Origin: Mycolicibacterium moriokaense
Lineage (GTDB): Bacteria > Actinomycetota > Actinomycetes > Mycobacteriales > Mycobacteriaceae
Reading direction: 5' to 3'
NCBI RefSeq assembly: GCF_003347205.1
Contig: NZ_QQBJ01000022.1
Coordinates: forward strand, 1 to 64,000
Length of the DNA stretch: 64,000 bases
Shown here: piece after piece, positions 48,549 through 56,566 of the stretch
How positions within the stretch are numbered: position 1 is the stretch's first letter
Layout of the letters: the number at the start of each line of letters is the position of its first letter
The notes under the pieces: generated by a model
Seen by the model: only the letters and a program-made list of their open reading frames with translations
What the model was told of the DNA's origin: nothing
Databases searched by the model: none
Position numbers and translations under genes: made by a program

Positions 48549-49829
48549 CTAGGAGCCAGCTCCGCTGGGCACTGTGGCCGTCAACGCGAAACCTGGTGGC
48601 CGCGTGACTGCGTGCTCATTTCCCACGATGACGCAGACCAGCTTCGAGCGGGGTGGGCGATCGGGCCACGGGGTATCGCCGTCGGAGACGACGATGGTCA
48701 CGTGCGGCGGTGGGCGCAGGGCGTCGGCGGCGGCGATACCTACCCGCATGTCGGTCCCTCCCCCGCCGGTGAGCACCGCGTTTTCCACGCGGCTGATCCG
48801 TTGCGGCGTTCCGTTGGCGGCATCGCACGTGAGCAGCGTGAGCCGATCGCCGCTGACGCCCGTCGACTTGAGCACGCCGCGGATCTCCGACATACCTGCG
48901 AGCAGGTCCGCGTTCGTCATGGACGCCGAGGTGTCCAGCACGATGGCGACGCGCACCTTGGGGCCGCGCATGGACGGCAGGATCAGGCCGGGGCTCTGCC
49001 GGCGGGACGGGCGCGTGTAGGTGAACTGCACCCGGCCAGCGGCTTCGACGACGGCTTGTCTCGTCACCGACCGCAGTACCCGGTGCCAGGGCACCTTGGG
49101 TGGGGTGAGCACCCCGTCGGCCCACCGTTGCAGCCCGGCGGGCACGGTTCCGCGGCCTGTCCCGGCAGATTCGCGGACCGCCTCGGCGATCTGCCGGCGG
49201 ATCAGCCCGCCGGTCGCCTCGTCGACCCCGTTCTGCCCGTCGACGGCGTGGCTCGGTGGCAGCTCCCCGGGTACCGGGGCGAGGCCCGCTCCGGTACCGC
49301 AGCCCGGTTCTCCGTCCTCGGCGGAGGCGGTGTCGTCCGGGTCGTCGGGGTTGTCCTGGTCGTTGATCATGTGCTCGTAGTAGTCCTCGGCCAGGCCGTG
49401 GTCGGCGCAGCCGAGCGCTGCGGGTGTGACCACCCCTTCGGGCAGCTCCACACCAGCGTCGAGCAGGTCGTCGTTGATCTCGGCGTCGGCGGCGAGATTC
49501 CACACGTCGTGCCGGTAGGGCTGCGGCAGCGCCGAAGCCCTCTCAGCGTGTACGCGCAGCAGATGGTTGAGTTCGTGGCACAGCACCCCACCGGCTTCAC
49601 GCACCGTCCACGCGCTCTCCCCCACCAGCAGTTCGGGGTCGAGATACAGCCGCCACCAACGGTCCACCGCCCACGTGCCGTAGCCGGGGACGGCTACCGG
49701 GATGAGGCTGAACAATCCGGCGGCGTAGTAGGGCATCTGTTGGAACGCCACCAGGCGCACCACCCGGAACGCCTCGCGTTCCTCACTGGTGAGCGGGCGG
49801 GCCTGGGTGCTCACGACCGCGGTGCTCAT
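48549..49829 (-). CDS. Metallopeptidase-VWA protein (DUF2201-like)
   Basis: This 426-residue protein combines an N-terminal putative metallopeptidase segment (CHELNHLLRVHAER) with a C-terminal VWA-like domain that keeps the metal-ion site (VLDTSASM, then GGGGTDMRVG and IVVSDGD). This layout is known as DUF2201 and is usually paired with a MoxR-type AAA ATPase, as here: its start overlaps the stop of the ATPase gene. Such pairs remodel or load metals into partner proteins. The target on this plasmid is unknown. Confidence 0.85.
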   Translation of the reverse strand: MSTAVVSTQARPLTSEEREAFRVVRLVAFQQMPYYAAGLFSLIPVAVPGYGTWAVDRWWRLYLDPELLVGESAWTVREAGGVLCHELNHLLRVHAERASALPQPYRHDVWNLAADAEINDDLLDAGVELPEGVVTPAALGCADHGLAEDYYEHMINDQDNPDDPDDTASAEDGEPGCGTGAGLAPVPGELPPSHAVDGQNGVDEATGGLIRRQIAEAVRESAGTGRGTVPAGLQRWADGVLTPPKVPWHRVLRSVTRQAVVEAAGRVQFTYTRPSRRQSPGLILPSMRGPKVRVAIVLDTSASMTNADLLAGMSEIRGVLKSTGVSGDRLTLLTCDAANGTPQRISRVENAVLTGGGGTDMRVGIAAADALRPPPHVTIVVSDGDTPWPDRPPRSKLVCVIVGNEHAVTRPPGFALTATVPSGAGS

Positions 49830-50935
49830 GCTGCGTCCTCACTGAGCAACCCGGCGCTCTTGAGCAGCGCTTCGAACTTGCGCATCTCGACGGGGATCTT
49901 GGCGTTGGCCGGCCGGAAGGTCGCCAGGGTGCGCGCCGCGGCGGCGGCGAAGTCCTTCACACCTGCGTCCGATGCCGCGCCGAGGGGCTTCCAGGCCTTG
50001 CGGAACGCCTCGACAGTGCCGCGCTCAGCGGCCAGGGTTACCACGCCGTTGAGGACCGCCCATACTCGGTCGGGGCGCTCGTGAGCCCAGTTGACCAGCG
50101 AGGGGTCTGCGGTGACGGCCTCGGGGTCGGGTAGGTCGGCGTGCTGCAACCACTGCACGAACTCCATGCCGGCCCCTTCCCCGACCAAACCCATTGCGAG
50201 CGTTTGGATCGCGGGCTGGTCGTCGGCGCGTACGTAGGCCAGCGCTCGGGCGAGCATGTCCCAGCTGCGCTCCGAGGGGTAGGCGCGGCCCCGTTCCTCC
50301 GGGGACTGTGGGAACTTGTCGAGCAGATCGGGACGATGGTGGATGAAGCCCATGACTGCTGAGACTGTCGCCGACATCCGTTCGGTGCTGGCGACGACTG
50401 CGCGCGACAGCGGCAGGGTCCGCCAACGGGTGCCCATGCCGTGTAGCCAGTCGTCCACGGTCGGCTCATAGCTGATGTGGCAGAACCGGTTCGCCATCGG
50501 CGGGGAGAGGTCGTAGCCGCCTGCGGCCTGGTCGGGAGGGTTCGCGCCGGCGACCACGCGGACGTCATCGGGCAGCTGGAGGTCACCGACGACGCGATCG
50601 AGGACGACGGTCAGCATCGGTCCCTGGACGCTCTCGGGCACTGTGGTCAGCTCGTCGAGGAAGACGATGCCGGCACCAGCTTCGACGAGCCGTTTGGCCC
50701 ATGCCGGGGCTTCCCGCTGGACGCCATTGCCGTTGGGGTCCAGGTAGGGCAGCCCGCCGATTTCGGCGGGTTCGTACTGGGAACCCAGGACGACCTCGCA
50801 GGGGATCGTCTGTGCGGCAGCGAGGCCGCGGATCAGGCTGGATTTGCCCTTGCCGGGTCGGCTCAGCAGCAGCGCCGGGACTTTCGCCATGCCGCACGCG
50901 TCGATCACGGTCACGGTGGTGTTCATGTCAGCCAT
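49826..50935 (-). CDS. MoxR-type AAA+ ATPase
   Basis: The 369-residue protein shows Walker A LLSRPGKGKSSLI (around 22-34), GSQYEPAEIGGLPY as the second conserved segment, Walker B GIVFLDELTTVP, and a sensor-1 region VVAGANPPDQAAGGYDLSP, typical of MoxR ATPases. The ATG at 50935 follows AAAGGG. It is co-transcribed and translationally coupled with the VWA protein downstream, under a damage-type promoter with leader hairpin. Confidence 0.9.
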   Translation of the reverse strand: MADMNTTVTVIDACGMAKVPALLLSRPGKGKSSLIRGLAAAQTIPCEVVLGSQYEPAEIGGLPYLDPNGNGVQREAPAWAKRLVEAGAGIVFLDELTTVPESVQGPMLTVVLDRVVGDLQLPDDVRVVAGANPPDQAAGGYDLSPPMANRFCHISYEPTVDDWLHGMGTRWRTLPLSRAVVASTERMSATVSAVMGFIHHRPDLLDKFPQSPEERGRAYPSERSWDMLARALAYVRADDQPAIQTLAMGLVGEGAGMEFVQWLQHADLPDPEAVTADPSLVNWAHERPDRVWAVLNGVVTLAAERGTVEAFRKAWKPLGAASDAGVKDFAAAAARTLATFRPANAKIPVEMRKFEALLKSAGLLSEDAA

Positions 50936-50954
50936 TGCAGTGGCCCTTTCAGTT

Positions 50955-50979
50955 GGTGACCGCCCCCGCGGGGATGGCC
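50955..50979 (-). promoter_or_regulatory. 22-nt leader hairpin plus ACC
   Basis: GGCC/GGTC base, CCC/GGG stem with one U-G pair, CGCG tetraloop. Confidence 0.7.
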
Positions 50980-51018
50980 GTTTGGTGGTGCAGGACAGGT
51001 GGTTGCCCTACGAGAGGA

Positions 51019-51041
51019 ACTCTATCGGGGGGTACTGACAG
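51019..51041 (-). promoter_or_regulatory. RecA-NDp/PafBC-type promoter
   Basis: CTGTCAGTA, 8 bp, TAGAGT, upstream of the MoxR-VWA operon. Confidence 0.75.
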
Positions 51042-51059
51042 GTCGCGGCGAAGTTGCCC

Positions 51060-51389
51060 TCAGGCCAGTGTGTAGCCCGCCTCGGCCAGGGCGTCGGCCA
51101 AGGTGTTGCCCCAACCGCTGCCGGGCAGTTCGTCGGCGTCGAACCCGCGCTGGAGGTCCTCTCCGGTGACGCCCCACAGGAACGTCTCGACACCGTATTC
51201 GGCACCGCCGGAGGCGGCGATGCGCGGCGCACGCTCCAGCGTGGACGCGACGACGGTGCGGTAGCCGCGCAGCGGCGGGTCCAGGACGTACAGCCCGGCG
51301 TCACCGAACCATTCGACGACCTGCTGGCCGTTGTGGACGACCCCGGCGGCTGGGCCGACGAAGCGTGCAGATCCCATGGTGTCGTTCAT
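51060..51389 (-). CDS. Small hypothetical protein
   Basis: The 109-residue product starts at the ATG 8 bp after GAAGGGG; an ATG six bases upstream is too close to that site. It includes GLYVLDPPLRGYRTVVASTL and ETFLWGVTGEDLQRGFDADE. No family was recognised. It is monocistronic with the best-formed promoter and hairpin in the window. Confidence 0.75.
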   Translation of the reverse strand: MNDTMGSARFVGPAAGVVHNGQQVVEWFGDAGLYVLDPPLRGYRTVVASTLERAPRIAASGGAEYGVETFLWGVTGEDLQRGFDADELPGSGWGNTLADALAEAGYTLA

Positions 51390-51411
51390 TGTCATCGCCC
51401 CTTCGGGGTTC

Positions 51412-51436
51412 GGTGGCCCCACCCGCAGGTGGGGCC
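51412..51436 (-). promoter_or_regulatory. 22-nt leader hairpin plus ACC, fully paired
   Basis: All nine pairs form, and the usual outer G-U pair is G-C here (GGCC/GGCC), a compensatory change. The tetraloop is TGCG. Confidence 0.75.
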
Positions 51437-51474
51437 GCTTGGGTTATCGCGCTGTGCGATTCGCGGTGTAGCTG

Positions 51475-51497
51475 ATTCTACCGGCGGGCACTGACAA
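51475..51497 (-). promoter_or_regulatory. RecA-NDp/PafBC-type promoter
   Basis: TTGTCAGTG, 8 bp, TAGAAT: perfect match to the consensus. Confidence 0.85.
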
Positions 51498-51509
51498 GCT
51501 GATCGGGCG

Positions 51510-51770
51510 TCACGGCCACGGGTCGTCCTCCGACCACCTCTCACCTGCCGCGAGGGGGTCGAAGTCCGGAGGGGCCATCTCGGGGTAACGAGCGCGGATC
51601 GCGTCCATCTTCGGTGCGGTGCGCTCGTAGTAGACCTCCCAGTGGTGGTCGCACCGGGTGTAGAGCTCGCCGCTTCCCGACAGCGCAGGCCGCGGGAACA
51701 CGTCCCCGCTGCACCGTTCGGGACCGTCCAGGCAGTCGTCGGTGTCGTAGTGGGTGCTCGTGTCAGCCAT
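51510..51770 (-). CDS. Cys-containing small protein
   Basis: The 86-residue product contains DCLDGPERCSGDVFPRPALS and later YTRCDHHWEVYYE, so Cys and His residues could bind zinc. PERCSGD recalls the PQRCSGD of the MCKASH proteins. Similar small proteins occur on actinobacterial plasmids. The ATG follows GAAAGGG. It has its own promoter and leader hairpin. Confidence 0.7.
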   Translation of the reverse strand: MADTSTHYDTDDCLDGPERCSGDVFPRPALSGSGELYTRCDHHWEVYYERTAPKMDAIRARYPEMAPPDFDPLAAGERWSEDDPWP

Positions 51771-51788
51771 TGAGGTAGCCCTTTCGTT

Positions 51789-51813
51789 GGTGACCGACCC
51801 CGCGGGGCTGGCC
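51789..51813 (-). promoter_or_regulatory. 22-nt leader hairpin plus ACC
   Basis: GGCC/GGTC base, CCC/GGG stem, CGCG tetraloop. Confidence 0.7.
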
Positions 51814-51852
51814 GTTTGCGTTGTCGGACGGTGCATCCGGCGTTACGCAACA

Positions 51853-51875
51853 ACGCTATCAACGACCACTGACAC
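51853..51875 (-). promoter_or_regulatory. RecA-NDp/PafBC-type promoter
   Basis: GTGTCAGTG, 8 bp, TAGCGT. Confidence 0.75.
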
Positions 51876-51914
51876 GTCCGTTGGGGGCAGCCGGCCGCGA
51901 TCGGTGTGGGGCCG

Positions 51915-52550
51915 TCAGGAGCGGCGGTAGGTGGACTCCAGTTCGAGCGGATCGCCGGTCTGGGCCGCGGTGCGGATCTTGGCCAGCGCGGTCTCGGTGA
52001 TGCCGGTGTCACGGTCGGCGGGGTCGACGTCGAGGCTGCCCAGGATGCTGTACAGCTCGTCGTCGGACAGGTCGCCGGCCCGGTGCAGGGTGATGGCCCC
52101 TATGAGCGCTTCGAGCATGACGCGTTCCTCGGGTGCGTACTTGGAGAACTCCGCGCCGGCCCACGCCATGGGTTCGTCGTCGGCGCGCCGAAGTCGGTTG
52201 AGTGCGCCGTCGACGTCACCGCGGAAGCGACGCAGGACGGCGGCGTCTTCGTCGGTGAGCCCGGTGCCGGCCAGTTCGGCATCGGCGTCGGCCAGCCACC
52301 GTTCCAGCATCGCGTAGACACCCTTGCGGTCAGCGAATGCCAGTGCCCGCCAGAAGGTTCGGAAGGCGCCCATGTAGCGCTTGTCCTGGGGGTGCCGCGG
52401 CACGAGGTGGGAGCGGATCACGATGTCGCCGTGCTTGGATTTGGCGACCTTGCCCACCCAGGCTGGGGTGAGGCGGCCCTCGGGGAACTCCACGGGCGTC
52501 GCCGGCGGGTACCAGGGCTGGGCCGGCGTGTACACGCGGCTGTCGGTCAT
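51915..52550 (-). CDS. Hypothetical protein
   Basis: This 211-residue protein begins MTDSRVYTPAQPWYPPATPV and has a helical centre (AFRTFWRALAFADRKGVYAM, LRRFRGDVDGALNRLRRADD). No motif is recognised. Its start overlaps the stop of a 41-residue frame upstream (ATGA), which in turn overlaps the membrane-protein gene at 53046. Confidence 0.75.
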   Translation of the reverse strand: MTDSRVYTPAQPWYPPATPVEFPEGRLTPAWVGKVAKSKHGDIVIRSHLVPRHPQDKRYMGAFRTFWRALAFADRKGVYAMLERWLADADAELAGTGLTDEDAAVLRRFRGDVDGALNRLRRADDEPMAWAGAEFSKYAPEERVMLEALIGAITLHRAGDLSDDELYSILGSLDVDPADRDTGITETALAKIRTAAQTGDPLELESTYRRS

Positions 52551-52672
52551 GATCGTGGCTCCTTTGGTATGGGTGGGTCGGGCCGGCAAGGCCGGGTTGC
52601 GCTTCGGGGGTGGAGGCTAGCTGCGGCGATGGCATGTCCCCGCGTGCGGGCGGGGTGTCTGTTGATGGTCAT
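52547..52672 (-). CDS. 41-residue coupling peptide
   Basis: An ATG after GCAAGGA opens a 41-codon frame (MTINRHPARTRGHAIAAASL...). Its start overlaps the upstream stop (ATGA) and its own stop overlaps the next start (ATGA). The double overlap argues that it is translated. It includes the GC hairpin GGCCTTGCCGGCC. Its product is basic and has no known role. Confidence 0.5.
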   Translation of the reverse strand: MTINRHPARTRGHAIAAASLHPRSATRPCRPDPPIPKEPRS

Positions 52673-53046
52673 AGCAATCCTTGCGGGCTCAGGTGCAGGC
52701 CGAAGATGATGCCGGTCAGCAGGGCCAGGACCATCAGGGCGGTCGCCAGCGCGGTGGCGGCGAACGGCCAGTGCCGGGGATTCATTGGGGTGGGTGCGAC
52801 GCGGGTCCAGTAGTCCAGCGCGGCGTGCAGGGCGTCGGGGTGGGTCGGTGACTCGCGCATGGCGGTCTGGACCCAATGCCAGCGCACTCCGTAGGCCAGC
52901 ATGAGCGCGGCGACCTGGGCGCGCAGCACGTCGCTGTCGGCGAAGCAGGGTGTGGAGGCGGTGCTGTTGGCGGGCTGGAGGAGTTCGGCGATGACGGGCC
53001 CGGGTAGGCCGACGCGGATCGCGATCTCGTCCTCTGTGAGCTGCAT
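52669..53046 (-). CDS. Small tail-anchored membrane protein
   Basis: The 125-residue product has a helix-turn-helix-like start (LTEDEIAIRVGLPGPVIAEL), a helical centre with RWHWVQTAMRES, and one C-terminal membrane helix (FAATALATALMVLALLTGII). It is probably anchored with its N terminus in the cytoplasm. It heads a three-frame unit. The leader hairpin is present, but only a -10-like TACAGT at 53138-53143 is seen without a good RecA-NDp half. Confidence 0.7.
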   Translation of the reverse strand: MQLTEDEIAIRVGLPGPVIAELLQPANSTASTPCFADSDVLRAQVAALMLAYGVRWHWVQTAMRESPTHPDALHAALDYWTRVAPTPMNPRHWPFAATALATALMVLALLTGIIFGLHLSPQGLL

Positions 53047-53068
53047 GTGGTGGTTCCCATCGGGGTTG

Positions 53069-53093
53069 TGGGACTGGGTACGCATACCCGGCC
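53069..53093 (-). promoter_or_regulatory. 22-nt leader hairpin
   Basis: Middle stem GGGTA/TACCC with TGCG tetraloop. The outer 3-prime side is AGTC instead of GGTC. Confidence 0.65.
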
Positions 53094-53174
53094 GGTTTCT
53101 GTTGTGGGGCGCCTTGGCGGCGGATTCTTCGTGGCTCACTGTACTGGGCGTCGAGACTGTGCGGTCGGGCGTCC

Positions 53175-53387
53175 TCAGGTCAGGGTGTCGGGCTTTTTGA
53201 CGGCATCCAGGTGTGCGCACACCTGGTCGATGGTCTCCATGCTCAGCCCCGCCCAGCGTGCCGATCCGCCGTCTCCGAAGTCGACCCAGATCGTGCCTTC
53301 CGGCTCCGGTTGAGTCGGCGTCGACGCCAGGGTGAGGGCATCGCCGGTGACGGTGTTCTGGGTGGGTTCGGTGTGTGTTGTGGTCAT
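53175..53387 (-). CDS. Small acidic hypothetical protein
   Basis: The 70-residue product has a Thr-rich start and the core TIWVDFGDGGSARWAGLSME, which looks like a small beta sheet followed by a helix. The ATG at 53387 lies 8 bp after AAAAGGGA. It has a perfect damage-type promoter and a leader hairpin. Confidence 0.65.
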   Translation of the reverse strand: MTTTHTEPTQNTVTGDALTLASTPTQPEPEGTIWVDFGDGGSARWAGLSMETIDQVCAHLDAVKKPDTLT

Positions 53388-53408
53388 GAGGGACATCCCT
53401 TTTCGGTT

Positions 53409-53433
53409 GGCGACCTGACACGCATGTCTGGCC
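53409..53433 (-). promoter_or_regulatory. 22-nt leader hairpin
   Basis: GGCC/GGTC base, GACA/TGTC stem, TGCG tetraloop, tail GCC. Confidence 0.7.
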
Positions 53434-53459
53434 GGATGGTGGAACTGGTGATGGTGCCG

Positions 53460-53482
53460 ACTCTAGTCGGCGGCACCGACAA
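53460..53482 (-). promoter_or_regulatory. RecA-NDp/PafBC-type promoter
   Basis: TTGTCGGTG, 8 bp, TAGAGT: perfect match to the consensus. Confidence 0.85.
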
Positions 53483-53494
53483 GGCCGCGGCTGA

Positions 53495-54253
53495 TCAGTC
53501 GCCGAGGCTCAGGGTGATGATGGTGCGCACGGTGTAGATGCGGGTGATCTCGCCGTTCCAGTCGGTCAGGATCTGCTGGGCGATCTGTTCACCGAGGATC
53601 TCCTTCTGGGTGTCGATGTCGTCGGCGGCGTAGGCCTCGATGAAGTCGTCGGCGACGGATCCGTCGAGGGTCAGTTTGTCGACGAGCTGCTTGTCGACGT
53701 CGAGGGTCTCCGGTTCGTTCTCGCTGCGCTGCCCGTGCTGCAGATCACCGGTGACGTTGAAGTCGACGACGACGGTCTCCGAGGTGTGGATGGGGCCTCC
53801 GGAGTCGCGCCACCGGCGCGCCTGGTGGGGGCTGATCTTGGCCTTGGAAGCGAACTGCTTGAGGCCGCCGGCACGGTCGATGGCGGCCTGGCGGTCGAGA
53901 CGCTGTTGATCTGCCCCCTTCGGGGTCTTGCCCTTCGAAGCGTTGCGGGCCACGGTGCTCGACGCTGGCCGCTTCCCAGTTTCGCGTTGCAGGCGCTTGC
54001 GCATCTCCTCGGTACCGCGGCGGCGCGCTTCAGCTCGGCGCTTGGCTTCTGAGACTCCCTGCCAGCGCTGGGTTTTGCTCAGCTCGCGGAACTTCCGTTC
54101 AACGAGCGCGCGCACTGCAGCGCCGAATCCCTTACCGGTCGACGGCTGGGGCCCTGAGCCGCCGCTCGGCGGCGGTGTGGTCGGGCTGGCCGAAGAGGAC
54201 GGCGGCGTCGGTGGCGGCGTCGGTGACGAGCTGGCGAAGCGCCCTTTCTTCAC
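53495..54253 (-). CDS. Tpg-like telomere terminal protein candidate
   Basis: The GTG at 54253 overlaps the stop of the Tap-like gene. The 252-residue protein has a Pro/Ser-rich start, a very basic helical part (EAKRRAEARRRGTEEMRKRL), a helix-turn-helix (GGLKQFASKAKISPHQARRW), and a C-terminal part with AYAADDIDTQKEILGEQIAQ, QILTDWNG and IYTVRTIITLSL. Streptomyces Tpg, the protein covalently bound to linear DNA ends, has the same order: HTH, then a C-terminal ADD...Q...E segment and a final VR-x-hydrophobic strand. Overall similarity is low. The adjacent Tap-like gene and the telomere-like left end strengthen the call. Confidence 0.5.
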   Translation of the reverse strand: MKKGRFASSSPTPPPTPPSSSASPTTPPPSGGSGPQPSTGKGFGAAVRALVERKFRELSKTQRWQGVSEAKRRAEARRRGTEEMRKRLQRETGKRPASSTVARNASKGKTPKGADQQRLDRQAAIDRAGGLKQFASKAKISPHQARRWRDSGGPIHTSETVVVDFNVTGDLQHGQRSENEPETLDVDKQLVDKLTLDGSVADDFIEAYAADDIDTQKEILGEQIAQQILTDWNGEITRIYTVRTIITLSLGD

Positions 54254-56061
54254 TGGTCCGCGCCTTCGGCTGCGGTGTTCGCCGCTTTGTCGACACTGGT
54301 CCACTTGATGCGGTATTTGCCGTTGGCAGTGGACTTCTCGTCGAGGACCATCGGATCTGTCCCGGCGGGAACCCGGTAGATCCAGGCGTCGAGTTCGGCG
54401 GCGATCGGATAGAGGCCATGCTGGGTGGCGATGCCGGCGGCGTAGCGCAGTGCCCGGAACCGGGTGTCGGCGCGGATCGCGGCGTACCAGGCGGGTTGCT
54501 GATGTTCACGCTGGAAGGGGGGCCACTTGTCACTGGCCATGCGTCCCAGGTAGGTGGTGTAGATGGCTTTGATCATCTGCTGGTAGTCCAGGCGTTCGGC
54601 CTCGCGGGCCTCTTGGAGCTTGCTGCGTAGGGCATCAGCCCATCCACGGAGCAGTCGGGACTGCTCCGGCCACACCCAGGCGGTGTCGATGTCGAGTTCT
54701 TCGACGGCCAGGCCGGCGCCGCCGGATTCCACCGGTGCGGTGAGGTGCTGGATGCTGCGGGTGGTGACCCACAAGGTGGTGGGTTCCTTCCAGTGCATGC
54801 TCGGGTGCGGCAGCGGCAGTTTCGTGGTCAGTCCGTCCATCTGCTCGGCCGGGGGGAGATTGAGCCGCCACAGGCCAAACGGGGGCCGTTGTTCGTGGAA
54901 GACGTCGACCTTGATCTGATGCAGTTCCTTGGGCTTGCCGAAGCCGAGGTCGACCTGGCCCGCGGAGGCGAGGTAGGCCGCGCGTTGGTCCACCTGGACG
55001 TCAACGGCGTCTTCGCGGCCGCGGTGCGGTCGGTTGTCCCACTTGACCGGGAGCGTGGGTTCCAGATCGGCGCCGGCTTCGACGGTGACTTCGGTGGGCA
55101 GCGGGCAGGCTTCAATCGCTTTGGTGCGTCCTGACTGCCGTTTGCGGTCGAGCAGCTGCGCTCCGACGGTGGCCCACCGCGAGGCGGGTACGAGGCCGGC
55201 ATCGCCGATGCCGGCGAGCCATGCGATGCGGTCGGCGAGGATCCTGACGGCTTCGGTCTCCTCCTCGGGCAGTTCGGTGGGTGTCCCCTCGATGCCGGCC
55301 ACTCCCATGTCACCGGGGCGTTGCGGGGGCGGGTCCAGGTACAGCAGCGGCGCCAGCACGATCTGCGCTTTTCGCTTCGTACCGTCGTGGTCCTCGAAAC
55401 GGCAAGTGAACCAGCCTGATTGGTTCCACGTGACTTCACACTGGAATGTCTTGGCGACCAGGCCGGCGAGATCGTCGGGCAGGTTGTCCATGGGCACGCC
55501 GAGCCCGATGAGCGCTTCGTAGGTGAACCACACCTGCGGCTGTTCTTTTGGCTTGGGGCCCCAGTTCCACACAAGGAACTTGTGCAGCGCGTCACCGCCG
55601 GGCATGGGGCCGGCCACGACCACGCCGGAGGGCTTGACGATGCCTCTGCTGGTGACGATGGCGACGCGGCCGTCGGCGACGATCGGGGTCTCGGTCCACT
55701 GCCGGGTCTTGGGTGTCCAGGGGGACGTGCCGTCGTCGCTGGTGGCGGCCTGCTCCTGGCCGGCACTCTTGGCCTCGACGGCGGTGTCGAGGACTTGCTC
55801 TTCATAGTCGCGGACGGTGGATTCGAACCATCCTCTCCAGAAACCGTTTTCGCGGCTCTTGTCTCCGATCGTCATGTCGGAGGCAGGGAAGTCGGTCGGA
55901 AGGGCGCTGCGACCCAGCCGGGCCACCACCTGCTGGCGGGACAGGCCTTCGAGGTCCTCGGGCGTGCCCTTGGTCTCGATGTACCACTGCAGAATGTCGC
56001 TGGTCTCGTCGTCGGCGTCGATGCGGTACGTGCGGCCGCCAACGGTCAGTCGGTAGATCAT
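54250..56061 (-). CDS. Tap-like telomere-associated protein
   Basis: This 603-residue protein shares the C-terminal pattern I know from Streptomyces Tap: VDQRAAYLASAGQVDLGFGK (near residue 355; Tap has a VD-x-N-x-AF...VGLG-x-P segment), GLWRLNLP, LPLPHPSMHWKEPTTLWVTT, AWVWPEQSRLLRGWADALRS, then IKAIYTTYLGRMAS, KWPPFQREHQQPAWYAAIRA and GLYPIAAELDAWIYRVP. Tap binds telomeres, recruits the terminal protein and has primase-like activity. The N-terminal half is not assigned and the usual Tap helix-turn-helix is missing. Translation is coupled to the Tpg-like gene, the same order as tap-tpg operons. Confidence 0.7.
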   Translation of the reverse strand: MIYRLTVGGRTYRIDADDETSDILQWYIETKGTPEDLEGLSRQQVVARLGRSALPTDFPASDMTIGDKSRENGFWRGWFESTVRDYEEQVLDTAVEAKSAGQEQAATSDDGTSPWTPKTRQWTETPIVADGRVAIVTSRGIVKPSGVVVAGPMPGGDALHKFLVWNWGPKPKEQPQVWFTYEALIGLGVPMDNLPDDLAGLVAKTFQCEVTWNQSGWFTCRFEDHDGTKRKAQIVLAPLLYLDPPPQRPGDMGVAGIEGTPTELPEEETEAVRILADRIAWLAGIGDAGLVPASRWATVGAQLLDRKRQSGRTKAIEACPLPTEVTVEAGADLEPTLPVKWDNRPHRGREDAVDVQVDQRAAYLASAGQVDLGFGKPKELHQIKVDVFHEQRPPFGLWRLNLPPAEQMDGLTTKLPLPHPSMHWKEPTTLWVTTRSIQHLTAPVESGGAGLAVEELDIDTAWVWPEQSRLLRGWADALRSKLQEAREAERLDYQQMIKAIYTTYLGRMASDKWPPFQREHQQPAWYAAIRADTRFRALRYAAGIATQHGLYPIAAELDAWIYRVPAGTDPMVLDEKSTANGKYRIKWTSVDKAANTAAEGADQ

Positions 56062-56078
56062 GAGGTTCCCCGTTCTGT

Positions 56079-56378
56079 TCAGCGCTGGTCTTTGCGCGGC
56101 GGAGGGATGTGCATGGCCAAGACGTCCGGCAGGCGGCCCTGTCGCCATCGCAGTCGCAGCGATTCCACTGCGCTGGCGGTACGGCCGACCTTCAAGGCCG
56201 CTTCCGGCACGGTCAGGTTCAGATCGAGGGCGGTCTTGGCCTCGTCGACGCTCCACGGCTTCTTGACGTTCTTGGCGCGACCCGGAACCGCGGTGCGGGC
56301 CGCGCGGCGCTCGATGTAGCGGCGGCGCTCCTCGCGACGCCCCTCGGCGAAACCGCCGTCGTAGTCCATGTCGCTCAC
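56079..56378 (-). CDS. Small Myb/HTH-like DNA-binding protein
   Basis: The product has about 99 residues from the GTG at 56378; starts at 56369 or 56492 are also possible. A basic segment (REERRRYIERRAART) precedes KPWSVDEAKTALDLNLTVPE and GRTASAVESLRLRWRQ, a homeodomain-like helix-turn-helix of the kind that recognises DNA. It lies 17 bp upstream of the Tap-like gene in one unit. The palindrome at 56495-56522 lies just upstream of its start region and could be its own operator. Confidence 0.65.
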   Translation of the reverse strand: MSDMDYDGGFAEGRREERRRYIERRAARTAVPGRAKNVKKPWSVDEAKTALDLNLTVPEAALKVGRTASAVESLRLRWRQGRLPDVLAMHIPPPRKDQR

Positions 56379-56494
56379 GCTGCCACCGCCGCACCCGCCA
56401 GCCGGCCGCTCAGCGCCTGTGGCGTGGTGCTCATCTGCGATTCCCCCTGGGTTTTTCGGCGGTGCATCTGCATTCGCCTCGCAGCCTATCACCC

Positions 56495-56522
56495 CTCAGG
56501 TATTACGGTCAGCATACCTGAG
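56495..56522. promoter_or_regulatory. Palindromic operator, CTCAGGTAT...ATACCTGAG
   Basis: Two perfect 9-bp halves with a 10-bp spacer lie between the divergent HTH/Tap-like and methyltransferase-helicase genes. The left half plus spacer recurs in inverted orientation at 448-465, near the telomere-like end. Confidence 0.6.
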
Positions 56523-56566
56523 TGATATGTTGGGTGTCGCGCGGCACCAAGCGCGGCCGACCCAAG

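Noticed and set aside
5691-53482. TGTCAG-containing sites as mycobacteriophage L5-type stoperators
   Set aside because: L5 stoperators share only TGTCAAG and have no fixed downstream box. Here TAnnnT follows at a constant 8 bp and every good site precedes a start codon.
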